Below are positions 43,257-54,810 of a DNA stretch of 64,000 nucleotides, one piece after another (the first letter of the stretch is position 1; the number at the start of each line of letters is the position of its first letter). The position numbers and the translations under genes are program-made. The notes under the pieces were generated by a model, which saw nothing but the letters and a program-made list of their open reading frames with translations, had not been told where the DNA came from and made no database searches. Source of the DNA: Thinopyrum elongatum (Eukaryota; Streptophyta; Magnoliopsida; Poales; Poaceae); contig CM022297.1 of the NCBI GenBank assembly GCA_011799875.1, positions 443,039,292 through 443,103,291 on the forward strand, read 5' to 3'.

Positions 43257-45070
43257 ATGGAGGACGAGCCGGCCAACAAGCGGGGGCGGGTCGAGCCAGA
43301 ACCGCAAGAGCCTCCGGCGAACATGGACTTCATCAGCAGCCTCCCCGACGAGATGTTGGTAACCATAAAATCCCACCTCCCCATCAAATATGGCGTGCGG
43401 ACCACTATCCTCTCGCGGCAGTGGTGCCTCCTCTGGCACACCACCCCCCTGGACATCATCGTTGACCACGAGTTCTACAGCGGGGAGCAGCAACGCCTAG
43501 ACGCATTGTCCCACGTCCTCGCCACGCACCCTGGGCCGGTCAGATGCCTTGCTATCAGCAGGCTTAATCCCCACAACAAGACCGAACCCAGGTTGCACTA
43601 CTAGTTCCTATCCCTAGCCCTGGATCAGCTCGAGGAGCTCAGCCTTCATGCTAGACGTCCTTGCTCGCTGCCGCCGTCCGTGCTCCGACTCGCGCCCACG
43701 CTGCGCCACGCTACATTTAGGCGGTGCATTTTCCCCCGGATCAATGCCGCGCGCGCTCTTCATCTCCCTAAACTTAAGAACCTCGAGCTCATTGTCGTCC
43801 GCATCTCGAAGGAGGATTTGGAGCGCCTGCTCGTCGGCTGTACAACGCTCGAGTACCTTCATCTTCATGCGATGGATGGTCTTAGTAGCCTCCACATCAC
43901 CTCGATGAATTTCCGTGCGATTTATGTGCATTGCCGGCACCGCCCAAGGCTTTCAGTTGAGGTGTTTCACGATATTGTCATTGAGAATGCGCCTTTCCTC
44001 GAGAGATTGTATGTACTTGATAAATTAGGTCCAGCAAGAATCAGGGTCATTCACGCACCAAAATTGACAGTGTTGGGCTATTCGTGTGCTGAATTCAACG
44101 AACTTGTTACTGGATCATTATCCGTTCAGGTACAATAGTCTTCTTCTTCTCCTTCTTATATATTATTGGCCAACACATTTTATCTAATTGTTGTTGATCT
44201 ATATGTTCGCCTGTCATCCAGAAAATAATTCCCACAAGCTTGACCCGGCCTTTGCGCACAGTGAAGATCTTGGCACTACAATCTGTCGGCCCCAATCTGG
44301 ATGAAGTTGTTAGATTCCTTAGATGCTTTCCTTGCACGGAGAAGCTATACATCGAGGTGATGCTCCTTTCCTGTTAATTGTTAACCACAACGGAGCTTAA
44401 TTTTTTGTTACTTTTTACCCATGATTACATTGAGAAATGTAGAATGATTTCTAATGGAATTTTGGAGGATTTCAATACATATATTTTTTGAGATGCTAGT
44501 GTTGTACGCGTTTTATTCCTTCGCCCGACATGCTTTCGTGATAAATGTTTATCATGAAAGATCGAAGGTGGCATTTCACTCTTTTCGTGTATTTTAGAAA
44601 TCCTGCAAATCAAAGAGGCCCGAAGTGTTCAAATCTGCAGCTATGCACTAATATGTTGTCTTTGTTTGCAGATACTAGCAGGCCCGAAAGTAGAAAATGT
44701 TGGGGAATATAACAATCCCATTGAATGCCTTGATCTTCATCTCACAGAAATTACTTTTAACGAATACCGAGGCACCACACCAGAAATTAAATTCGCCAGG
44801 TTCTTTGTTGAGAAAGCAAGGTTGCTCAAGGTAATGAGGTTTGCCCTATATTTACTGCATAGAAGTGAATGGATTGCTAAAGAGGGCATGCATCTACAGC
44901 TAAATGGAAAAGGCTCTGCACAAGCTGAATTTCAGTTTGTAACTTCATATGACAGATTATTCGGAACTCACTGTATCGAGCTGCTATATGACTTCTCGGT
45001 GGCTGATCCTTTCGCAGAAATAATGCATGAAAAAGATTCTAAAGAAGATGAATTTTATGAGTCTGAATAG
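43257..45070 (+). pseudogene. Captured F-box/FBD gene, three exons, one nonsense codon
   Basis: Exons are 43257-44129, 44222-44356 and 44672-45070, with GT/AG introns in phase 0, giving 469 codons including the stop. The N-terminus has a basic KRGR patch, then an F-box with LPDEMLVTIKSHLP and LSRQWCLLWHTTPLDI at residues 24-65. Leucine-rich repeats follow (LDQLEELSLHARR, LPKLKNLELIVVR, CTTLEYLHLHAM). Exon 2 reads VGPNLDEVVRFLRCFPCTEKLYIE and exon 3 PIECLDLHLTEITFNEYRG, together an FBD-like end. F-box proteins link targets to SCF ubiquitin ligases. A TAG at 43602-43604, where the family usually has Trp, is the only damage seen. Confidence 0.82.
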
Positions 45071-45440
45071 TTTGAACCTTGTAATCTTTGAATTTGGGCC
45101 TTGTAATGCTGGAATTTGAACATTGCAATATTTATGGTATTTGTCATATAACGTAATTGGATGTTTAATTTGGTCTTGCAATTATGTCCTGTTACAAGTA
45201 TATATATGTTGTTCTTCTATACACAGAGCATAGATGTTCTGCAGACAGAGCATATCACATCGCACACGTACCACACTAGGTAACCCGTCGGTGATGAATT
45301 CATCAATTGCAAACGGTTATATACTAGCAAGTGTTTGCCCACAACACACATGGCTTATTCCATCACAAACAGCTCGGATGGATCAACTGTATGCCACGTA
45401 TCGCACACACAAATCTAATATGATTCGTGCTTGATGTCTC
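45071..45440. repeat. 3' flank of the F-box gene with CACTA subterminal words
   Basis: GTAATTGGATGTTTAATTTGG at 45153 and the following TATATATATGTTGTTCTTCT are repeated after the exonuclease gene at 46851. From 45250 on, ATCGCACACG, TGCAAACGG and CATCACAAACAG subterminal words appear, although the true terminus is 2 kb further right. Confidence 0.7.
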
Positions 45441-46006
45441 CGCCATCGCTCGCACAGTTCGTCTTATTTGCCACGTATCATTGTGCTGGCTTCTGCTCGC
45501 GTCCCTCAGCGTGCTCTGCTCGCCGTTAGGCGCCGTAGCGCGCTGTGCTCGCCGTTAGGCGCCGCGGCGCTCTGCTCGCGTCCGTCGGTGCGCTCTGCTC
45601 ACGTACCTCCATGCGCTCGGCTTGTGGACAACTTTTCCTTGCGTGTTCAACTGCTATATGCATATATATGGTTGCTCACCGTTGAGGCGCTGCGGAGCGC
45701 TCTGCTCACATCTGTGCGCGCGCGCTCTGCCAGCGATTGGGGCCTGCGCACGATCACGTTGGGGGCCCATATGCATGTGGTTGCGCCGCGCGCGTCGCCA
45801 TGATGCAGTTACGTGCGGCACGATGGAGTTACACGCTGCAAATTAGAACTGCCATCCGGACGTGCGGATATTCCAGTCCATCCGGCTTCCCCATTAATTC
45901 CCGCGGCCATTATAACCTTAGTCTCTTCAAGCTTTCGATCTCGCCCCACAACACAACAAGCACACCCACGACGACACATACAGAGAGGATATCTAGCGGC
46001 GCTCCA
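45441..46006 (+). promoter_or_regulatory. Upstream region of the exonuclease gene, with short repeats
   Basis: Between 45490 and 45735, imperfect units of GCGCTCTGCTCGCCGTTAGG recur. A TATA-like CATTATAACC lies at about 45909, roughly 95 bp before the ATG at 46007. This is a plausible promoter and leader. Confidence 0.4.
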
Positions 46007-46690
46007 ATGGAGTTCGGCGAGCATCAAGTCGAGGCCCACGCGAGGGAGACGGATCTCACGATGGTGTACACCATCGACCCGGCCGTGGTGGAGGACTACA
46101 TCAACACTGTGGAGTAGTTGCTTGCTGGAGACAAGTACAAGGTGGTCGGCATCGACCTCCAGTACACCGACGGTCTTCCCGGCAAAGATCAGAAGGTTGC
46201 CGTCGCCCAGTTGTGCGTGCGCCATCATGTCCTCATCTACCACTACTGCATGGCCACAGAACCTTGCGACCGTTTTGCCAGGTTTGTCAACAGCACCGAC
46301 TACAAGTTCGCTACGGTGGAAACCACCAACGATGTAAAAGCGCTCAGGGTTACGGGCTTGGCCTGCAAGAACATTGTCGAAATCCATGAGCACTACAGGG
46401 TCTGGGGCAGCACGAAGAAGGACTCTCTGGTTGAACTCGCCTCGGCCATCATCGACCCATACTACGAAAAGATGAAGTAGGATGCCAACAGAACATGTCC
46501 CGTATCCTGGCACGGGGCCTAGATGCCGCAACTGGATGAACCTCACCTCAGGTTCACGGCCAAGAGCGTGTACACATGCTACGAGATGCACAGGCGGATC
46601 ATTGACATGAGGAAGTGCCTCGTTACCGAAATCGACGAGGCCGGATCGAGCCAAAAGCAGAGCAGTAGCGGCAAGCGTCACAAGAAGTAG
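46007..46690 (+). pseudogene. Captured RNase D/WRN-type 3'-5' exonuclease gene
   Basis: One frame runs 228 codons from ATG 46007 to TAG 46688, with premature TAG codons at 46115, 46478 and 46520. The domain is DEDD-like. Exo I reads VVGIDLQYTD, with DxQ where active enzymes have DxE, then KVAVAQLCVRHHVLIY. Exo II is marked by ETTNDVKAL. Exo III shows DSLVELASAIID and the late LRFTAKSVYTCYEMHRRI, with Ser where the last catalytic Asp is usual. Two catalytic residues thus look replaced, so the protein was probably inactive before the stops arose. A Lys/Ser-rich end GSSQKQSSSGKRHKK closes it. Single exon, 1 kb after the F-box gene. Confidence 0.75.
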
Positions 46691-46699
46691 ATGATGATC

Positions 46700-46870
46700 A
46701 GATGATCGTTTATCCTAGTTAATTATGCATGTAATATATAGTTGACTTTGGTGTGTGGAATTGCCATGTGTGTAGTAGCCACCTATGTAATTATGCATGT
46801 AATAGTTTACTTTGGTGTGTGCAAATGGCATGTGTGTAGTAGCCACCTATGTAATTGGATGTTTAATTTG
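46700..46870. repeat. Tandem ~66-bp duplication after the exonuclease gene
   Basis: Two copies of TTATGCATGTAATA, GTTGACTTTGGTGTGTG and CATGTGTGTAGTAGCCACC follow each other. The second runs into the GTAATTGGATG block shared with 45153. Confidence 0.8.
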
Positions 46871-47450
46871 GTTATGCAACGATGTCCTTATAAGTGTGTA
46901 TATATATATATATGTTGTTGTTCTGTATGCAATCCCAACGCACAACACACACATCTTATTAGCAGCAATCATCTGTGTTATTATCGGTCTTCGCACACAT
47001 TTCTGATTACAGACCTGTTTGCCGTGTATCACACACATCTTGTTAAATTAAACCGTTTCTGTTATCTTGGCTCAACGCAAACAGTTCATCCGAGTGAACT
47101 GTTTAACCTCTATCGCACACACCTTGATCTGGCTGACCGTTTCTTTTGTTCCGCCTAATCACAAACAGTTCATCCGAGTGAACCGTATGCCGTATATCGC
47201 ACACACCTTCATCTGGCTGCCTGTTTCTATTCTTCTGCCTCATCGCAAATAGTTCACTGAGCTGAACCGTATGCCCCGCATCGCACACGCAACTAAATTC
47301 TGAACCATTTTTTATGTATCCGCCATCGCAAACGTTTTGCATCTTTTTTGACATTTTTTTTACATCACCGTTTGCGATTAATGCATCGCACACAGTTTCC
47401 TCGAAGGGTCTCTGATCGTAGTGTCACGTTAGCGGCATCCTGTAGTAGTG
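46871..47450. repeat. Right subterminal repeat region of CACTA C
   Basis: Units with ATCGCACACACCTT, AACAGTTCATCCGAGTGAACC and CATCGCAAA recur on a ~120-bp period from 47060 to 47290, then shorten to GTTTGCGATTAATGCATCG and the terminus GTAGTAGTG. Confidence 0.78.
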
Positions 47451-47453
47451 TTA

Positions 47454-49025
47454 GTCCAAGGCACTCTTGCACTATTATTATTCTCACATCATTCGGCCGT
47501 GCAAGTGAAAAGCAATAATGATGATAATTTGATGAAGTGATCATGGCAAAGAAAAGCTGGTATGAACTCTACTTGTTTTTGTTTTTGTAAATATGTTTAA
47601 CTTAGTATCATGATTCATCATATTATGAGTAAACATGTTTGTGATGACAATTAGAGATTATAGGTGCTCATGCCATGCTTAAGTAGCTAGGAGTGGATAA
47701 TGATTTATCTTGAATGTCAACATGCATTGAAATGGTTACGATGTAGTATGATAGTATGTTATCCTCCTCTGAATGTTTCAAGTGGCTTGACTTGGCACAT
47801 GTTCACACATGTAGTTGATTCAAATCCAACATAGCCTCCACGATATTTATGTTCATGGTGTTTATATCCTACTCATGCTAGTATTCAATGTTAATTATTA
47901 GCAATGCATGATTATGACTGCTGTCGCTCTCTAGTTGGTTGCTTCTTAATCTATTTGATAGCCTTCGCCTGTACTAAGCAAGAATAATGCTTGTGAATCC
48001 AAATCCTTAAACCAAAGTTGTTCCAGATGAGTCCACTATATCTACCTATATGCGGAATTACTCTGCCGTTCCAAGTAAATTTGCATGTGCCAGCTCTAAT
48101 CATTCAAATAAGCATCTGTATTTTGTGCCCGTACAACTCATGGAGCGACAGGGGGTGGTCAGTATCTTCCATGCTAAGCTGGTTATTCTCACGATGGGTG
48201 TTTATTCATCTGTCATTGCACGAGAGAGGTTGGTAATTGGGATGCTCAGTCCTATAATCAAAATAAAAAATTATATAATGAAACAAACTCGCTCAGAAAG
48301 TTATTGGTATGGAGGGCACCCGTGGATTCGGCTAGCCATGGCTTGTGTTTGTATGGTGGAGGGGGAGTAAACTTTACCTTTCTGCTTGGAAACCGCCGAT
48401 AATATGTTTAGCACAAGATATTGAAAATCCTCGATCGTGACGTTGAAAGGAAAGACATATCTCTCAAAATTGTATTTCTCTCTAATTTAAGCTTTGAGCT
48501 CTGGCACCTCTGCTTCCTTCTACGAAGGGCCTATATATTTATTTTATGTTATTTACTTTTATTGTTGAGTTGTCACCTTCTCAATTAAAGCACCAGTCCT
48601 GAGAGCACTATTGTCATTCTTATGCATTGAGTGTAGTTAATATTGTGTACATCATGACTGAATCTCTTCTACCATGAATTACAATGTTTAGTCGCTGCTT
48701 GAACTTTGGAGGTGCTCTAAATTTATGTTTTGCGGTCTCAAAAAGGGCTAGCGAGATACCATGTTCTCATATTATATCATGATTGTTTTGACAAATTGTT
48801 GGCAGTTGAGATGTGTTATTATGTCTCGCTAGTTGATTATGCCATTGATATGAGTGAAAATAACTTCTAAGTGTCATCATTTGCATGGTTAGTTCATGAT
48901 CTTTGCTGAAAACTTCGGTACTATTTAAGCTTATATACGGATACAAGAACAAAAGAGTTTGTATAAGTTTTTCTTTATCACTTTCAGTTTCTCAACTGAA
49001 TTGCTTGAGGACAAGCAATGAGTTA
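47454..49025 (+). other. 3' internal region of H after the CACTA
   Basis: Continues GTCCAAGGCACTC after the CACTA target site. No gene is present. It resembles the internal regions of L and R in its word order (GGCTAGCCATGG near 48330, AGCTCTGGCACCTC near 48495) but is on the + strand. I recall it as a typical Triticeae Gypsy 3' region. Confidence 0.65.
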
Positions 49026-49038
49026 AGCTTGGGGGAGT
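49026..49038 (+). promoter_or_regulatory. Polypurine tract of H
   Basis: AGCTTGGGGGAGT lies directly before the 3' LTR start TGATACG at 49039. Confidence 0.8.
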
Positions 49039-50152
49039 TGATACGTCTCCGTCGTAACTACTTTTCCAAACACTTTTGCTCTTGTTTTGGACTCAAATTT
49101 GCATGATTCGAATGAAACTAACCCAGACTGACGCTGTTTTCAATAGAACTACTATGGTGTTGTTTTTGTGCAGAAATAAAAGTTCAAGGAATTGGACGAA
49201 ACTTTTTGGAGATTTTTTATGGAATATATCAAAAATGGAGCGAAGATCCACCGGAGGGGGCCCAACAGTTGCCCACAAGGCAACAGGGTGCGACCACCAC
49301 CCCCAGGCGCGCCCTGGTACCTTGTGCGGCCCATGTGGCTCCGCTGACCCTAATTTCAAGCCTATAAATTCCTTTTCCCCGAGAAAAAATAGGAGAAGAA
49401 GTGTCATTGCGTTTTAGAATACGGAGCCGCCGCCACCTCCTGTTTTTCATCGGGAGGGCTGATCTGGAGTCCGTTCGGGGCTCCGGAGAGGGGGATTCGT
49501 CGCCATCATCATAACCAGCCCTTATTCATCGCCAATTTCATGATGCTCACCATCGAGAGTGAGTAATTCCTTTGTAGGCTCGCTGGACGGTGATGGAGTT
49601 GGATGAGATTTATCATGTAATCGAGTCAATTTGTTAGGGCTTGATCCCTAGTATCCACTATGTTCTGAGATTGATGTTTCTATGACTTTGCTATGCTTAA
49701 TGCTTGTCATTAGGGCCCGAGTGCCATGATTTCAGATCTGAACCCTCTATGTTTTCATGAATATATTTGAGTTCTTGATCCTATCTGGTAGTTATATGCA
49801 CTTGTTATTGTTCTGATCCGTAGATCCCATAGTGACAATTGTTTGGGATATTCTCTGGGGATGACTATAATTCAAGGTGTTCATGTATTCACCATGTGTT
49901 AATGCTTTGTTTCGGTTCTCTATTAAAAGGAGGCCTTAATATCCCTTTGTCCTTATGGACCCCGCTGCCACAGGAGGGTAGGACAAAAGATGGCATGCAA
50001 GTTCTTATTATAAGCACGTATGACTATATACGAAATACATGCCTACATTACATTGATGAATTGGAGCTATTGTGTATCCCTCTAGGTTGTGGTTGTTACA
50101 TGGTGAATGTCATCCAACACACTTATCCATCACTGATCCAATGCCTACGCTT
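49039..50152 (+). repeat. 3' LTR of H, 5' part
   Basis: Starts TGATACGTCTCCGTCG. It runs to CCTACGCTT at 50152, where LTR W is inserted. The rest of this LTR, equivalent to 4425-4692, should resume beyond the window. A short polyprotein-free region with a TATAAATTCC box lies near 49363. Confidence 0.8.
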
Positions 50153-50588
50153 TGATAACCCATAAGTAAAGGGGATCAATTGTAGCTTTTCTCGATAAGT
50201 AAGAGTGTCGAACCCAAAGAGGAGCTAAAGGTAGAATTTATATTCCCTTCAAGTTCTATCAACCACCGATACAACTCTACGCGCACTTAACATTCACTTT
50301 ACCTAGAACTAGTATGAAACTATTTTGTAGCTGTGATAGGATAGTTTGCAAGAATAAAACTAGAAGTACTTAGCAAGAATAAAACTATGAGTAAATTGCA
50401 AGATAATAAAGTTAGTTGTTTAGTAGAGAGCTTTTTGTCACAAGAAAGTTATTTGTCCCTAGGCAATCGATAACTAGACCAGTAATAATTATTGTAATTT
50501 TATATGAGGGAGAGGCATGAGCTAACATACTTTCTCTACTTGGATCATATTCACTTATGATTAGAACTCTAGCAAGCATCCGCAACTA
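50153..50588 (-). mobile_element. LTR W, segment 1 (3' end of the LTR)
   Basis: Starts TGATAACCCATAAGTAAAGG on the + strand, which is the minus-strand LTR 3' end. It is interrupted at CCAAA by solo LTR A. Confidence 0.75.
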
Positions 50589-50593
50589 CCAAA

Positions 50594-53500
50594 TGTGACG
50601 CCCCCGGCTCAATCGTGCACCAATCATACACGCAAATGCACACGATCAAGCCTAAGGACTCACGGGAAGATATCACAACACAACTCTAAAACATGAATAA
50701 AGTCATACAAGCTTTATATTACAAGCCAGGGGCCTCGAGGGCTCGAATACATAAGCTTGCGTACAAGCGTCAGCGGAAGCATCAGATATCTGAGTACAGA
50801 TATACAAGAAAACACAGATAGGCCCTTAGAAGGCGGGGCAAAAGAAAACGCTACGATCGAAAGGCGCAGGCCTCCTGCCTGGGACCCTCCGATCCTACTC
50901 CTGGTCGTCGGCCAACTCGTAGAAGTATCCACCCTCGGGGTAGTAGTAGCAATCATCGGCGTGGGCAGCTGTATCCGGGGCTCCGTCATCTGGTTGCATC
51001 AAAAGGATATGGGGGAAAAAGAAAGCAAAGCAACCGTGAGTACTCATCCGAAGTACTCAGCAAGCAAGGATCTACACTACATATGCAACATTATCAAAGG
51101 AAGGCTATATATGTGGACTGGGCTGCAGAAATGCCAGAATAGAGAGGAGGCCTAGTCCTATCGAAGACTAGCATCTTCAGCAGTCTTGCAGCAATAGAAG
51201 AGAGTAGATCAGCACAGTATAATATAGTAGTAGTGTCATCAATGCCACCCAGAGATCCTTTCTCGACACCCTGCGAGAAAGCAATCCCAGAGCCATACAG
51301 TCATCAACCTTGTCCTGAGATCCCTTCTCGACTCCCTGCAAGAAGCAATCCTAGAGCCATAGTATCCAATTCTAGTTGTGTCGATCGGGATACAACTCCG
51401 AGTGTCCGTTACCGAGGATTCAGCTATGCATAGATTAGTTCTTCCCTGCAGGGGTGCACCAACTTACCCACCACACTCGCTTAACTCTGGCCGGACACAC
51501 TTTCCTGGGTCATGCCCGGCCTCGGCCAAACGACACACCGCAACCCTACCTAGAGCTCAGCAGAGAGGTCCCCGCCGGTCTACAACCTAAGCGCTCAGGG
51601 GTCTTGGGCCATCACCCTGTGCACTCCGGGTCGTTGTGTGCAGGGTGGATACCAGCACCGCCTCGGATGGTCGGTACGATCCGACCGTGCCACAATGCTG
51701 AACTAGACGTCTAATAGAACTTTCGGCTGATGCCATGATGCGGAGTGCCCATAACTTTTCCCGCGTGATGGTTAGTGCTATCGGGCCAGAGGCCCACTCA
51801 GATCAAATATCCAAATCGTAGTGTGTTGGTAGTGCGGTAACGAGAAGAGACTCACGATCGATGTGACCCCGTCGCCCCGTCTCGAGGACTTGCGGCATGG
51901 GCTAGGAATGCCCGGCCACGCCTTGTATTCTCACTCAAGCACCATCCAGGTCAACCCGTCTCCATATCACTCGCGGGTACCCCTCAGGGTCGACCCGCCT
52001 TCCAAGTAACAGTGTAAAGTCCAATTATCCGTGTGTCCATAACATCAAGGGAAATCCGAGGTATCACCCTCGTTGGATTCCTACTCGATGTAACCGTCAA
52101 GGTGAACTTAGGAGGAATCACCCTCGATGGGTTCACACTTGAGGTGTTGCACGACATCATCGTTATCGGAAATAGTGAAGGAGGAATCACCCTCGATGAC
52201 CAAGACCAAATAGCTACTCTACAGAGTTAAAATCAGGAGTGCTATACGAGGTATCACCCTCGGCACTCGATAGTAACACTGCAGTGTCGTTACAACTAAG
52301 GGGGTGATGTGCGGTGCTGGGGCCTGGTCGTCGAGTCTTCTGATGATCCAGCGGGGCAATCGGGACAAGTGGGATCACTAATAGGCCTCTACCCAGCCTA
52401 TACTAGACCGTTTAGGATAAGCAGGTAAGGTATCAATAGTATGTTACAATAAACAGGCTATGCATCAGAATAGGATAAACAATAGCAGCAGCAATTCTAA
52501 TGCAAGCACAAGAGAGAAGAGAATAGGCGATATCGGTATGCTCAAAAAGGGGGGTGCTTGCCTGGTTGCTCGGCGGCAAAGGCAAGGTCGTCAACGGCGT
52601 CGTCGGGCTCCTGAGCTGCGTCGGTACCGGGCTCTATTGAGAGAGAAGAGGGGGAGGAAACAGATAAATACAAGGCAGACAAAGTAACACAGAGCTTGCT
52701 ATGCTAACGTGCAGTGCAGGGCTGCCTAAAAGCATGTCTAAGGCATATTAGTTATTTTAGGATTTAAGTTGGATTTAATAACCGGTATATGTGCACTATT
52801 CATTTACCAGAAACAGGCTAAAAGTTGCGGGTTCACCTCCGTAGAGGGTCCCGACTCAGAAACAGATGGCACGGTCAGCTTTGTCTCGTCGTTCTGATCA
52901 ACTTTCATGTAGAAAGTTTTTCGATCTGAGCTACAGTTATTTTTCTATGATTTTCCGAAGTTTTAGGCATTTTCTGAAATTACTGAAATTTTGCTAAGTC
53001 CTCAGTTTTAAACATCATTTAGCTGTTTTCCAGAGGCTATAGCTAGTGCTCTATTCATCCTATGAATTGGTGCCTTTTACCAATATTGATCATTTTCCTG
53101 TGGTCTACAAGATGGTATCAATTGCATCTCTGTTAGAACCCTGTAACTTGTTTATTTTCTGCTCCAAAGTTGCTATGGCAGTATATCTGTTATTAGTTCT
53201 TCCAGTTAACAGAACATAGACTTTTGTCATTTTCATAGGGATTAATCCAGGCAACTTTTGGATTTGGTCCAATGGAAAGAATTGAACCTTGTCAAGTGTA
53301 CTACCCACACATATTTATTTTAGCTATGTTAAGCTTAGTTTAGTTGCTGTTTTGAGGCTGTTCAGTGGGCTATCCAGTGCAGTTTTAGAAAAGCGCTGCA
53401 CTAGCAGCAGCAGGCAGCGAGCAACGCAGCAGCAGAGGGGCGGCAGCGGCGTGGCGCGGGCGCAGCGAGGCTGGCCGAAGGCGGGTGAGGCCGGAGCCAC

Positions 53501-54750
53501 ACACACACCGCACGCACCACACACACAGAGCACGCGCGCGCACACACACAGCACGCACACACGCACGGCCATGGCCGGCAGCAGCGCTTAGCAGCAGCAG
53601 TAGGCGACCAGCAAGGGCAGCAGCACTAGGCAGAGCAGCAGGTAGAGCAGCGAACAGCAGCAGCAGCGAGCAGCAGCAGAGGCCGGGGGCAAAGTACGCA
53701 GAGACTGAGCTCCGGCCACGACGATGAACAACGGCGTAAACGACACAGATCGAAAGGGGAAAGAGGGGGAATCGGCAGTGGAGCTCATTGCGGGTCAGGT
53801 GGTGGGCTCGGTGAAGGCCGGGGTGGACCGGAGAAGCGGCAAACGACGTCGAACGCCGGCGATGTACCGACAAAGATGTGCTCGATGCCGAGCGTACAGG
53901 GCCTCCTAGCTCGATTCAGCGGAGGTAGGCGAAGGAGTCGACGACGACGGAACTCCTGGACATCCTCCCGAGCGCCGGGGAGGCCGATGGCCACGCGAAC
54001 GACGACGGCGCAGCCACGGTGAAACTCGGGCGCATTCTAAATCGAAACAGAGAGTGAACGAGGGGGAGAATGGGGATTAGGGTTTGTCTACCGCGACGGG
54101 GAGGTTCTTATGCATCTCGGGGTTCCGTCGGATGGTCGACACGGTGACAGGAGCGGCCAGGGCGCGTGGATGAACGACACGCCATTGCCACTGCCTCCTC
54201 CTCTGTACGTGAGAAAGGGAAAGGCCCTTAGATGGGCTAGGCCGGTTACTGTAGCACCGGGCCTAAGTGTACAGTAGTCGCTAGGCCTTTTTTTATTTCT
54301 TATTTTCTATCTCTATTTTCTTTTCTGTTTTCAAATTGCTTAGCACCTAAATGACTTTTGTAAAATATGTGACCTAGTCCAAATATTATAGTGCATTATT
54401 ACCTAGCACCAAAAACTAGATTGGGAAAAATAGAATTTCATATTTAATTTAGATTAACTAAAAGATTATTAAATGTTGCTTTTAGCCACTGTTTGAGGTT
54501 GTTAGGGTCACTTAACTAATACATTTAATGTTAATTAAAATTTTATAATTGCCTCTGAATTATTTGCTATTTAATGAACATTTTAGTTTCTGTTTTGAAC
54601 AACTTTTATTTTCCACTTTGAATTCATTTGAAGTTTGAATTTGGAGTTTGAAATGCAATATGATGCAAATGATGATTAGGCACTGTTAGACCTGCTGACA
54701 TGGCATTATCAAAAGGGGAATTACTGTAGCTAACCACTGGGGGTGTTATA
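50594..54750 (-). mobile_element. 4157-bp solo LTR A with CCAAA target duplication
   Basis: Begins TGTGACGCCCCCGG and ends GGGGGTGTTATA on the + strand; CCAAA flanks it at 50589-50593 and 54751-54755. No internal region, primer site or polypurine tract is present, so it is a solo LTR. Its duplicate end at 62151 keeps TACA, showing that TATA at the end here is a mutation. It relates to A' at the window start. Composition shifts to GC-rich at 53390-54170. The ORFs inside that block are low-complexity and not called. Confidence 0.85.
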
Positions 54751-54755
54751 CCAAA

Positions 54756-54810
54756 GATCATTAAGGTAAAACCCAACCATAGCATTAAGTATCAAGTCCT
54801 CTTTACTCTC
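54756..54810 (-). mobile_element. LTR W, segment 2
   Basis: GATCATTAAGGTAAAACCC to ACTCTC. Continues W between solo LTR A and element B. Confidence 0.75.

Larger units (their letters stand above)
35102..47450 (+). mobile_element. 12.3-kb non-autonomous CACTA transposon (C) with captured genes
   Basis: The left end is CACTGGTACAGCAAGG and the right end, on the minus strand, is CACTACTACAGGATGC. TTA is duplicated at 35099-35101 and 47451-47453, and H internal sequence is continuous across it. Subterminal regions (35200-35900 and 46930-47420) are packed with CATCGCACAC, AACCGTTT and GTTTGCGAT words on both strands. I see no transposase. The body carries at least five gene pieces, two MITEs and several tandem arrays. 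Left and right termini differ at several bases. Confidence 0.82.

Noticed and set aside
53385..53873. 162-codon minus frame in solo LTR A
   Set aside because: Cys/Val/Leu/Ala-rich repeat translation from (CA)n and (GCA)n tracts; low complexity and inside an LTR.
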